NCBI GenBank assembly: GCA_028280945.1
Contig: JANQKV010000069.1
Span: 1 to 64,000, forward strand
From: Opitutaceae bacterium
Lineage (GTDB): Bacteria > Verrucomicrobiota > Verrucomicrobiia > Opitutales > Opitutaceae
Length of the DNA: 64,000 nt
Direction of reading: 5' to 3'
Within the stretch, counting starts at the first letter, position 1; every line of letters starts with the position of its first letter. A program made the position numbers and the translations under genes. The notes beneath the pieces are model-generated. The model saw only the letters and a list, made by a program, of their open reading frames with translations. It was not told the DNA's origin and ran no database searches. Shown piece by piece: positions 45,901-52,496 of this stretch.

Positions 45901-46369
45901 GACGCACGATTTCTCCCTCGATGGCGAGGTCTTCGGCTTGTTCGCCGAAGACCTGGTCAATCATGGCTTCACGTTCCTCGATCGTGCGCAGCGCCAGGTC
46001 GTGCTCGTTGAATTCCATGTAGTGTCGGATATCCAGCACGCTGGTACGGTAGCGGTGGGTTTCCGAAAGAAACGCGCGACCTTGCTCGTCGAAGTCGAAG
46101 GCAACGACGTTGGAAAGCATCGGCTCTCCGGCCCACAGGTCGATTTCGAATCCCGCGGGAACTTTGAATCCCGCGATGGCGTTTTTGGCAGCGTCGGTTG
46201 CCGGTGTGGTGACGGGTTCGGCCTGACGCACGTCGTCGGACAGTTTGGAGTCGGGATAAGGCGGCAACGCGGCGACGACGGACAGGGTCGTGATCGAGGC
46301 GGCCGCGAAGAAAAAGGGCGGGAAACAGTTCTTCACGGGTATTTGAGGCGTAAGCGGTGAAGGTTTCAC
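42944..46369 (-). CDS. PVC-type c-heme protein with N-terminal propeller and HEAT-like repeats
   Basis: 1141 residues. After an N-terminal signal helix (FFFAAASITTLSVVAA), a membrane-bound dehydrogenase-type propeller domain runs to about 470 (GFEIDLWAGEPMLSNVVAFD, DTDGDGRADASSIFADG, GNLFTGDNDCDNGD). HEAT-like alpha repeats cover about 490-950. The C-terminus is a PVC heme-binding domain with CTRCH at 1005-1009 and a Met-rich axial-ligand region (SSMPAIFGMVLNRTELRDLM). Such proteins are abundant in Planctomycetes and Verrucomicrobia and are thought to act in periplasmic oxidation of carbohydrates. The start is a GTG; another GTG at 46336 is possible. Confidence 0.93.
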   Translation of the reverse strand: MKPSPLTPQIPVKNCFPPFFFAAASITTLSVVAALPPYPDSKLSDDVRQAEPVTTPATDAAKNAIAGFKVPAGFEIDLWAGEPMLSNVVAFDFDEQGRAFLSETHRYRTSVLDIRHYMEFNEHDLALRTIEEREAMIDQVFGEQAEDLAIEGEIVRLVQDTDGDGRADASSIFADGFTSKLDGIASGVLAMNGKVWFTNIPSLWQFDTDESGTQEAARHELLRGFGVRFGYTGHDFHGLAFGPDGKLYYSIGDRGTHVTGPDGATVNLPDEGAVFRSNPDGTEFELVHRGLRNPQELAFDEYGNLFTGDNDCDNGDMERLVYVVEGGESGWRVGYQHAPLGRAGPWMSEGLWKPDFAGRAAYLLPPVANIEDGPSGITYYPGSGFDDRFNRTIFMTHFKGTVATSGIQTYKIEEAGATFKVTESKQFLWGTLPTDVTFGPNGDFYFVDWVVGWPKSNKGRIYAVRPTDRSAEAQGLVDEVKTLIGGGILAANTNTLLDLLGHRDQRVRLRAQYEIVERGIDHLEALQAIAMNPDSAQLHRIHAIWALAQLRTQTAEAFNGFDNLLTDADAEIRAQVAKVIGDRGHFELAGKLVPLLRDKALRAQFFAAQSLGKFDDPSVAGELVELLRRNDDTDKYLRHAAVHALTRLNARSVLRGVEKDESAAVRLGVLLAYRKLGSPRAAQFLTDADPFIVREAAIAINDTPIEAALPSLAALLGRGDLADEALQLRIINACHRMGRPEDAVALATYAASNDVPREMRREALRQLASWPEPFHRDRLVGLYRPLPVRDAAPAIAALESQLDLLLETSPYFIKRAVLAAVRDLKMTAATPRIRKILATAEEDGAVRAEALAVLDDLGDDRLLDAVDLAGASDSPELRLATLPILARLSPEQALPILTQMAERGTPREQQAAFRSIAQLNHPEAELLLAEGLQRLGEGIVPYLAQVELLDSAEASPSEIVQSAMAELKQKWAASGDQLAAFRGALEGGDGREGWRLFNEHPVLACTRCHQVHGEGGYAGPDLTGLADRMSTEEMLEAIIYPNATIAEGFDVVAFTLSGGGFHVGIVAEETEETITIFDANGDKQSFAAPLVTERAAAPSSMPAIFGMVLNRTELRDLMAFMRYLTSENAEAEAEARATHEG

Positions 46370-46570
46370 ACCGTGCCAAGGGAGGCCAAAACAAATCTCC
46401 CGTCCATAACTGATCGGAAGGCTAAACGATAAATGGCAGCCTCCGGGTGATGACGTGAAAGAGGGAAGGGGCTGCCGCGGATGCGAGGGTGGCTAGTTCT
46501 TTAGGGTGTTTGCCCGCCGAAGCCTCAGCGAAGATGGATACCTTCCTTTTCCAGCCGAACGTTCCAAACG

Positions 46571-47461
46571 TCACACCGTGCACAACTTGATCGCTCGGGC
46601 GAGGGCGGCCAGGGGATCGTCCTCGGTGGGCATGAACTCCTGGCCCACAAAGTCCGTGTAGCCGGTGTCGGCGATCGCGCGCATCACGGCCTTGTAATCA
46701 ATTTCTTGATATAATCCATCAAGTTCGTGTCGCCCGGGATTGCCGCCGGTGTGGTAATGGGAGATCCACTGGTGATGATCGCGAATGGTGCGGATCAGGT
46801 CACCCTCCATGATCTGCATGTGATAGATGTCGTAGAGCAGCTTGAAGCTTTGCGATCCCACTTTCTCGCAGAGCTGCACTCCCCAGGGCGTGCGATCGCA
46901 CAGGTAGTCCTCGTGATTCACGCGCGAGTTGAGCAGTTCCATGGAAACGGTGACGTTCAGTTTTTCCGCCAGGGGAATGAATCGAGCGATACCTTGCGCG
47001 CAGACCTCCAGGCCCTCTTCGGGGGATTGGCCCCGGCGATTGCCGGAGAAGCAAATCATGTTTTTTGCCCCGAGGTCGACCATGCGCGGCAGCTCCCGTT
47101 CCATGAACCCCGCAATGGCATCGTGATTCGCCGCATCATTGAGCCCTTCGGTGATCCCCCCGGGCACGCCCCAGACCATGGCGCACTTCAAGCCATTTTT
47201 GGTGAGAATCGGCAACTCATCGACGTTGACCAGTTCAATGGAATCGAGGCCCAGGTCCCGTCCTTTTGCGGCCATCTCTTCAAGGGAGATGTTCTTGTAG
47301 CACCACTTGCAGGCGGAGTGCTTGTAACGCCCGAGCTTCGAGGTGGATTTATGATCAGCTGCCGCCGCGGTTGAGGAGGCGAGGGTGCCTCCCGTGGCGG
47401 CCAGGGCGGACGTGGTGGCGATGGATTTCAGGGCGGTTCGGCGGGTAATGGGGTTAGACAC
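46571..47461 (-). CDS. Tat-exported TIM-barrel protein, hydroxypyruvate isomerase/sugar epimerase-like
   Basis: 296 residues with a twin-arginine signal (TRRTALKSIATTSALAATGG). The rest is an AP-endonuclease-2-type TIM barrel: DSIELVNVDEL, MICFSGNRRG, NVTVSMELLNSRVNH, KLLYDIYHMQIMEGDL, HYHTGGNPGRHEL and YTDFVGQEFMP contain the Glu/Asp/His metal ligands of hydroxypyruvate isomerase (Hyi). Export of such isomerase-like proteins is frequent in Planctomycetes and Verrucomicrobia; the substrate is unknown. The start is GTG at 47461. The 201-bp gap to the cytochrome gene shows no other feature. Confidence 0.88.
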   Translation of the reverse strand: MSNPITRRTALKSIATTSALAATGGTLASSTAAAADHKSTSKLGRYKHSACKWCYKNISLEEMAAKGRDLGLDSIELVNVDELPILTKNGLKCAMVWGVPGGITEGLNDAANHDAIAGFMERELPRMVDLGAKNMICFSGNRRGQSPEEGLEVCAQGIARFIPLAEKLNVTVSMELLNSRVNHEDYLCDRTPWGVQLCEKVGSQSFKLLYDIYHMQIMEGDLIRTIRDHHQWISHYHTGGNPGRHELDGLYQEIDYKAVMRAIADTGYTDFVGQEFMPTEDDPLAALARAIKLCTV

Positions 47462-47481
47462 ACTTCAACACAAACGCATGA

Positions 47482-47515
47482 AACGGTTGGAATCCAGTTT
47501 GGATTCCTGACCGTT
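47482..47515. repeat. 34-bp imperfect palindrome upstream of the Tat-exported isomerase-like gene
   Basis: Two nested inverted repeats share one centre: AACGGT (47482-47487) with ACCGTT (47510-47515), and GGAATCC (47489-47495) with GGATTCC (47501-47507), loop AGTTT. It lies 21 bp upstream of the GTG at 47461. No T tract follows on either strand, so an operator or leader hairpin is more likely than a terminator. Confidence 0.5.
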
Positions 47516-47610
47516 AAAATCGTGCCAATTCCAAAGTCCGGTTCAGGTGTGGTAGGCGAGAGCTCGGAAATATCCCGTCGTTTTGGTTACGAAGGGTTTC
47601 GTTTGGTTTT

Positions 47611-48078
47611 CTATTGTGCCGATTCGGTCTCTTCCACCTTGGGACTCACGGCATACTTCAGTTCAGGAAGGAGGGATTTGCCCTCTTGTTCATTGACGAT
47701 CGTCATTGATGGCCTTCCTGCGAAGACACCCATCTCCACGCCGCACTTGATGTAGTAAGTCTCCCCTCCCTCGATTTCGAGGGTGCGCGAGACCTTGGCT
47801 TCAGTTTTGGCCGTAAACGTGTGGGTTCCGGGTTCAGCCCAATAAAAGAAATAGCTCCCGTTTTTGATCGCGCCGATGATCTTCTCGTCGCTGCGGATTT
47901 TGTAGGAAATCGCGGATCCAGCGAATTTACCTTCTCGGAAGAAATAAACCAGTCCCTTGTCGTCCCGGGGCTCGGGATAGACCTTGGTGTCTTGTGTCGG
48001 GACAGAGGCACACCCACCCGTCAAAAGAACAATTAGAATAGCGTAGATAAGGTACTTTGAGTTTTGGAGTTTTTTCAT
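47611..48078 (-). CDS. DUF2846-like lipoprotein
   Basis: 155 residues. The signal peptide ends in the lipobox LTGGCAS, so the mature protein is lipid-anchored. LVYFFREGKFAGSAISYKIR, GSYFFYWAEPGTHTFTAKTE and the GETYYIKCGVEMG segment match the small beta-sandwich family DUF2846. Function unknown. It stands alone on the minus strand between the isomerase-like gene and the decarboxylase operon. Confidence 0.82.
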   Translation of the reverse strand: MKKLQNSKYLIYAILIVLLTGGCASVPTQDTKVYPEPRDDKGLVYFFREGKFAGSAISYKIRSDEKIIGAIKNGSYFFYWAEPGTHTFTAKTEAKVSRTLEIEGGETYYIKCGVEMGVFAGRPSMTIVNEQEGKSLLPELKYAVSPKVEETESAQ

Positions 48079-48121
48079 CTCAGGAAGGCACTGAAGTGTT
48101 TTAACCGGATGTGGCTGATTT

Positions 48122-48145
48122 GGAAACCAACCTCTGTTGGCTTCC
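48122..48145. repeat. Hairpin after the decarboxylase operon
   Basis: A 10-bp stem with one wobble pair (GGAAACCAAC at 48122-48131, GTTGGCTTCC at 48136-48145) lies 30 bp beyond the end of the beta-subunit gene. There is no convincing T tract, so it may be a weak terminator or an RNA-stabilising 3' hairpin. Confidence 0.35.
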
Positions 48146-48174
48146 TTTAGTGAGAGCGTTCGAGCCTTTTTCGA

Positions 48175-49416
48175 TTATCCGCTGAAGACAGAAATGAAGT
48201 AGCCGGCGGCGATGGCCGTGCCGATGACACCCGCAACGTTTGGTCCCATGGCATGCATGAGCAGGTAATTGCGGGGATCGTATTTTTGTCCTTCGTGATG
48301 CGAGACGCGTGCGGCCATGGGCACCGCCGACACACCAGCCGATCCTATCAAAGGATTCACCGGATTCTTGGGGGTAATTAGGTTCATGACTTTGGCCATC
48401 AACACACCGCTGGCGGTTGATACGGCGAAGGCAACGACCCCCAGGAGGATGATTTTCATCGTCGCTGGCGCGAGGAAACTCTCGGCTCGCATGGTGATGC
48501 CAACACTCGTTCCCAAAAATATCGTCAGCACATTGATGATTTCGTTTTGAGCGGACTTCACCAATCGCTCCGTGACACCACATTCGCGCAGAAAATTGCC
48601 CAGCATCAGCATGGCGATCAATGCGGTGGCATCGGGCACGAGCAGCACGCACAGAACCATCACAATCATGGCGAAGATCATCTTCTCCAACTTCGACACC
48701 TCGCGCAGGGATTTCATCTTGATCTTGCGCTCCTTGTGGTTGGTGAGGAGGCGCATGATTGGCGGCTGAATCAGCGGCACGAGTGACATGTAGCTGTAGG
48801 CTGCAACCGCGATTGCTCCCAACAACTCGGGGGCAAGTTTGTTGCTCAGGAAAATGGCCGTGGGGCCGTCAGCTCCTCCGATGATGGCAATGGAGGCGGC
48901 TTGCTTGGACGTGAAGCCAAGAAAGGAAGAGCTGAAGAACGTTAGAAACAGGCCGGCCTGAGCGGCCGCCCCCAACAGCAGCGTGCGGGGCATGGCGATG
49001 AGCGGGCCAAAATCGGTCAGTGCGCCCACCCCCAGAAAGATGAGAGGGGGGATCAGCTCGAGCTTGATTCCCTGTGACAGGAAATCGTAGAGGCCGCCGT
49101 GCATCTCCGTGACCCGCAGTGTTTGGCTCTCAACCTGGCCGTCTTCACCCACCCGGGTTTCCAGGACATCGGTATGAATTTCAAACGTCGCGGACTGGTA
49201 TACCCCCGGGGTGGTTTCCTCGACTGTAATCATGCCGCGAGTGGGCAGATTCGCGATAATCGCCCCAAAGGCTATGGGCACCAACAACAGTGGTTCGAAT
49301 CTCTTCGCGATGGCGAGATAGAGTAGCACCCCCGCGATGCCCCACATGACGAGCATCGGAAGGTTCAATTGGCTGAACCCGGTGGTGTGGTAGAAATCAA
49401 TCAGATTTTGAATCAT
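48175..49416 (-). CDS. Na+-translocating decarboxylase, beta subunit (membrane carboxybiotin decarboxylase)
   Basis: 413 residues with about ten membrane segments. The diagnostic OadB/MmdB/GcdB motifs are present: LIFLGVGALTDFGPLIAMPR, SIAIIGGADGPTAIFLSN with its conserved Asp, AVAAYSYMSLVPLIQPPIMR and NVLTIFLGTSVGITM. The subunit decarboxylates carboxybiotin and exports Na+. It is the last gene of the five-gene minus-strand operon. An insertion of about 45 residues near 45-90 (VEETTPGVYQSATFEIHTDV) is longer than in classical OadB proteins. Confidence 0.95.
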   Translation of the reverse strand: MIQNLIDFYHTTGFSQLNLPMLVMWGIAGVLLYLAIAKRFEPLLLVPIAFGAIIANLPTRGMITVEETTPGVYQSATFEIHTDVLETRVGEDGQVESQTLRVTEMHGGLYDFLSQGIKLELIPPLIFLGVGALTDFGPLIAMPRTLLLGAAAQAGLFLTFFSSSFLGFTSKQAASIAIIGGADGPTAIFLSNKLAPELLGAIAVAAYSYMSLVPLIQPPIMRLLTNHKERKIKMKSLREVSKLEKMIFAMIVMVLCVLLVPDATALIAMLMLGNFLRECGVTERLVKSAQNEIINVLTIFLGTSVGITMRAESFLAPATMKIILLGVVAFAVSTASGVLMAKVMNLITPKNPVNPLIGSAGVSAVPMAARVSHHEGQKYDPRNYLLMHAMGPNVAGVIGTAIAAGYFISVFSG

Positions 49417-49425
49417 GTTACGTCC

Positions 49426-49824
49426 TCAACGAACGCGGTGAGAAGAGAAGTGTTCGCGGCGGCCTTCCGCCGCCCAACTGGTGCTGCCGTTGGAAGCTCG
49501 AATGGAGACCACCCGGTGGGGTCTGCCGCCCAATGCCACATGAACCGCGGCCGCCACAGCGGCGACGGTGACGGGAGACAGACCGTCCTCCGCCGGTGCG
49601 GCGGGAGCAGGAGGCTCCGCTGCCTTGGTCCTGGCCTTGGCCACGGGCTGTTTTTTGATTGTTTTTTGAGCCTGACGTCGGCGGAAGAACACACCCATGA
49701 GCTCCAGGACCAACCAGAGGGTGGCGAGGGCGCCAAACACCACGATCAGACCCGTCAGCTGAAAGCCGAGGACTTCAGAAAGCGTGGGCTGATCCGGGAG
49801 TTGAGCCAAAGGGACTAAGGTCAT
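49426..49824 (-). CDS. Small membrane-anchor subunit of the decarboxylase (OadG/MmdD-like)
   Basis: 132 residues. One transmembrane helix near residues 23-50 (LTGLIVVFGALATLWLVLEL) is followed by a Lys/Arg-rich and then Ala/Pro-rich tail, and a C-terminal VTVAAVAAAVHVALGG segment as in OadG-type proteins. The gamma/delta subunit anchors the carboxyltransferase to the beta subunit. It lies 9 bp from the beta-subunit gene and 12 bp from the biotin carrier gene, which supports the assignment. Confidence 0.82.
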   Translation of the reverse strand: MTLVPLAQLPDQPTLSEVLGFQLTGLIVVFGALATLWLVLELMGVFFRRRQAQKTIKKQPVAKARTKAAEPPAPAAPAEDGLSPVTVAAVAAAVHVALGGRPHRVVSIRASNGSTSWAAEGRREHFSSHRVR

Positions 49825-49836
49825 GGCAGTGGAGGG

Positions 49837-50229
49837 TTAGCTGAGCTTTAGCAGGGCGGCCCCCTCGTCGACCATCTGGCCGGGTTCGGCCGTCACCTCG
49901 GCGACGGTGCCATCCGACTCGGCGTAGATGAACGTATTCATCTTCATCGCTTCGATGGTGGCGACCCGATCGCCAGCGTTCACGGCGTCGCCCACGGCGA
50001 CATCGATGGAAACGACCTTGCCAGCCAGGGGACTCACCACGGTCCCGGGACCAGCGGCACTGGCGGCCGGCTTGGGCGCTGCAATCGGGGCGGCGACCGG
50101 AGCACGGACGACGGCGGAACGCACGGGAGCAGGCGCGGCCGGAGCGGTGTCTGCCGGGTTGCTTTCCTCAAGCACTTCGACGCTGACGTCGTAGGATTTA
50201 CCATCTACGGTAATGCGGAGCTGTTTCAT
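49837..50229 (-). CDS. Biotin carrier protein of the decarboxylase
   Basis: 130 residues. After a short N-terminal segment and an Ala/Pro-rich hinge (about 25-60), the biotinyl domain carries EAMKMNTF with biotinylated Lys96, VVSPLAGKVVSI and GDAVNAGDRVATIEAM. It shuttles CO2 from the carboxyltransferase to the beta subunit. Pro/Ala hinges are typical of the separate carrier subunit in methylmalonyl-CoA decarboxylases. Confidence 0.94.
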   Translation of the reverse strand: MKQLRITVDGKSYDVSVEVLEESNPADTAPAAPAPVRSAVVRAPVAAPIAAPKPAASAAGPGTVVSPLAGKVVSIDVAVGDAVNAGDRVATIEAMKMNTFIYAESDGTVAEVTAEPGQMVDEGAALLKLS

Positions 50230-50265
50230 AAGAGACTAGGTGGAAGAGGTCGCGGGGTAGACGGT

Positions 50266-51819
50266 TTACAGGGGAATATTGCCATGCTTTTTAGGCGGCC
50301 GGGTCTCTCTTTTGGAGAGGGTGTTGCGCAGGGCCATGGAGACGATTCCTCGAGTCTGGGACGGCTCGATCACGTCGGTGATCATGGCTTTGGCGGCGGC
50401 TTGGTAGGGGGAGGCAAACTTGTCGCGATACTCTTTTGCGTATTCCGCGGAGGCCTGGGCGGGATCTTCCGCGGCTGCGATCTCACGCTTGTAGAGGATC
50501 TTGACCGCACCGTCTGCTCCCATCACTGCGATCTCCGCAGTTGGCCAGGCGAAGACCATGTCCGCCCCCATGTCGGCGCTGCACATTGCCAGATAGGCGC
50601 CTCCGTAGGCCTTTCGCATGATGACAGTGATCTTTGGCACGGTGGAGGCCGCATAAGCGAAGAGCATCTTGGCACCGTGGCGGATGATGCCGCCGCGTTC
50701 CTGGGCCACGCCGGGCAGGAAGCCGGGCACGTCGACCAAGGTCAGCAGGGGAATGTTGAAGATGTTGCAGAAGCGGATAAAGCGAGCCGCCTTGTCCGAT
50801 GCATCGATGTCCAGGGTGCCGGCCTTGATCGCAGGTTGGTTGGCGACTATGCCGGTGACCAACCCTTGGATCCGGCAAAGTCCGACGACGATGTTGGGCG
50901 CGAAGTGCTCCTGCACCTCGAGGAAGTCGCCGTGATCGACCAATTGGGCGATGACTCTCTTCACATCGATGGGTTCGCGGGGATCAGCCGGCACCAGTTC
51001 GTTCATCACCGGATCGGGATTGAAAACCAGGTTTTCCATCGGTTTGTGCGGCGGATCCGAGACGTTGTTGGACGGCAGGAAGGAAAGCAGCTTGTGCGCA
51101 ATCTCGATCGCGTGATCCTCATCCTCGGCCACGAAGTGGACATTGCCACTGATGGCGGCGTGAGCATCGGCGCTGCCGATCTCTTCCATGGTGGTAACCT
51201 GTCCGGTGGATGCTTTGATAACCTCCGGACCGCAGATGAACATTTGCGCGTTGCTGCGCGTCATGATCAGGAAGTCGGTCAGGGCAGGCGAGTAGGCCGC
51301 TCCGCCTGCACAGGGACCGGCGATGAGTGAAATCTGTGGCACGACGCCGGAGAGCAGGACGTTCTTGAAGAACACCTGGCCATAACCGGAGAGGGATTCC
51401 TCACCCTCCTGAATACGGGCGCCGCCCGAGTCGTTGATGCCGAAGACCGGCATGCCGGCTTGCCCGGCATACTCCATGAGATCGCAGATTTTCTTGGCGT
51501 GAATGCGGCCCAAGGCACCACCGCCGACGGTGAAGTCTTGGCTGAAGGCAGCTACCGGTCGGCCATCGATATAGCCCACCCCCGTCACGACGCCATCGCC
51601 CGGCATGGACTTCTTTTCCATGCCGAATTGGTGGCACGCGTGTTGGGCGTGTTTGCCGAATTCCATGAACGTGCCCGGCTCAAAGAGTCGGGCGAGTCGC
51701 TCACGGGCAGTTAGAAGTCCTTTCTCGTGTCGCTTGGCGATGCGGGCTTCGCCTCCACCGGCTTCGGCGGTGTTGCGAGCGTTTTCGAGACGTTCAAGGA
51801 GGGCGGGATCAATGCTCAT
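50266..51819 (-). CDS. Methylmalonyl-CoA carboxyltransferase (decarboxylase alpha subunit)
   Basis: 517 residues of the carboxyl transferase (crotonase-like) family. Motifs are GDGVVTGVGYIDGRPVAAFS, INDSGGARIQEG, GPCAGGAAYSPALTDFLIM, EEIGSADAHAAISGNVHFVA and LVDVPGFLPGVAQERGG with GGIIRHGAKMLFAY. It moves the carboxyl group from methylmalonyl-CoA to biotin. It is equally similar in design to propionyl-CoA carboxylase beta; the adjacent OadB/OadG genes and absence of a biotin carboxylase gene favour decarboxylase. Confidence 0.95.
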   Translation of the reverse strand: MSIDPALLERLENARNTAEAGGGEARIAKRHEKGLLTARERLARLFEPGTFMEFGKHAQHACHQFGMEKKSMPGDGVVTGVGYIDGRPVAAFSQDFTVGGGALGRIHAKKICDLMEYAGQAGMPVFGINDSGGARIQEGEESLSGYGQVFFKNVLLSGVVPQISLIAGPCAGGAAYSPALTDFLIMTRSNAQMFICGPEVIKASTGQVTTMEEIGSADAHAAISGNVHFVAEDEDHAIEIAHKLLSFLPSNNVSDPPHKPMENLVFNPDPVMNELVPADPREPIDVKRVIAQLVDHGDFLEVQEHFAPNIVVGLCRIQGLVTGIVANQPAIKAGTLDIDASDKAARFIRFCNIFNIPLLTLVDVPGFLPGVAQERGGIIRHGAKMLFAYAASTVPKITVIMRKAYGGAYLAMCSADMGADMVFAWPTAEIAVMGADGAVKILYKREIAAAEDPAQASAEYAKEYRDKFASPYQAAAKAMITDVIEPSQTRGIVSMALRNTLSKRETRPPKKHGNIPL

Positions 51820-51861
51820 GCGTTGGGTTCAGCACTTGGTGAGGCGTCGCGGGGCGGGCAC

Positions 51862-52293
51862 TCAATCTTCGGCTACGGTGGCGGCGGGAGAATCAGCGGG
51901 AGCGCAAAACTCCGTGAGGACTCCGTGAGTCGATTTCGGATGAAGGAAAGCCACCAGCTTGTCTCCGGCACCCGGGAAGGGCTTGTCGTGGATCAGCCGG
52001 ATGCCTGCAGCGGAGGCATCGGCGAGTTGCTTTTGAATTCCGTCGGTGGCGAACGCGACGTGGTGAATCCCTTCGCCGTTTTTCTCCAGGAACTTTGCGA
52101 TCGGGCTTTCTGGCGAAGTCGGTTCCAGAAGTTCAAGGTGCACGTCGCCCACTTTGAAAAAAGCGGTGCGCACTTTTTGCGATTCCACTACTTCGATGTG
52201 CTCGCACTCCAGGCCGAGCCCTTTTTCGTAGTATTCGACCGCCGTCTCGATATTTTTGACGGCGATTCCGAGGTGATCGATTTGCGTGATCAT
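51862..52293 (-). CDS. Methylmalonyl-CoA epimerase
   Basis: 143 residues of the vicinal oxygen chelate fold. The metal site is built from IDHLGIAV near the start, VHLELLEPT, and GIHHVAFAT; a Glu near the C-terminus (GVLTEFCAP) completes it. It interconverts the R and S forms of methylmalonyl-CoA, linking the mutase to the decarboxylase. It is the first gene of the minus-strand operon, 42 bp before the carboxyltransferase gene and divergent from the mutase genes. Confidence 0.95.
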   Translation of the reverse strand: MITQIDHLGIAVKNIETAVEYYEKGLGLECEHIEVVESQKVRTAFFKVGDVHLELLEPTSPESPIAKFLEKNGEGIHHVAFATDGIQKQLADASAAGIRLIHDKPFPGAGDKLVAFLHPKSTHGVLTEFCAPADSPAATVAED

Positions 52294-52368
52294 GTAAGTC
52301 TAAGGATTGAGTGGGTTTGAATGACGGAAACTGTGCCGGAATCCATCGACGTCGGCTCACCGTGGATT

Positions 52369-52437
52369 GCGTTTGGGTAAGCATGATTTGGCCAAACGCT
52401 GTGCGCATTCCAAATCATGCGCCGACCATTGGCCAAA
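52369..52437. promoter_or_regulatory. Interleaved inverted repeats and paired TTGGCCAAA sites between the two divergent operons
   Basis: GCATGATTTGG (52381-52391) and its exact inverse CCAAATCATGC (52410-52420) are 18 bp apart. GCGTTTGG (52369-52376) and CCAAACGC (52392-52399) form a second, overlapping inverted repeat. TTGGCCAAA occurs at 52388-52396 and 52429-52437, 41 bp apart, about four helical turns. The region lies between the epimerase start (52293) and the mutase start (52497), so it is a candidate shared operator. No B12 riboswitch box is visible. Confidence 0.5.
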
Positions 52438-52496
52438 ATCTGCGGAGCGAATCGCGACGAGCCCGGGCTAAGGTGGAAACGAACGAACCCGCAACT

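Noticed and set aside
52294..52496. Cobalamin riboswitch ahead of mutA
   Set aside because: I looked for a B12 box (GCCACTG-like) and found none; the conserved multi-stem layout is not apparent.
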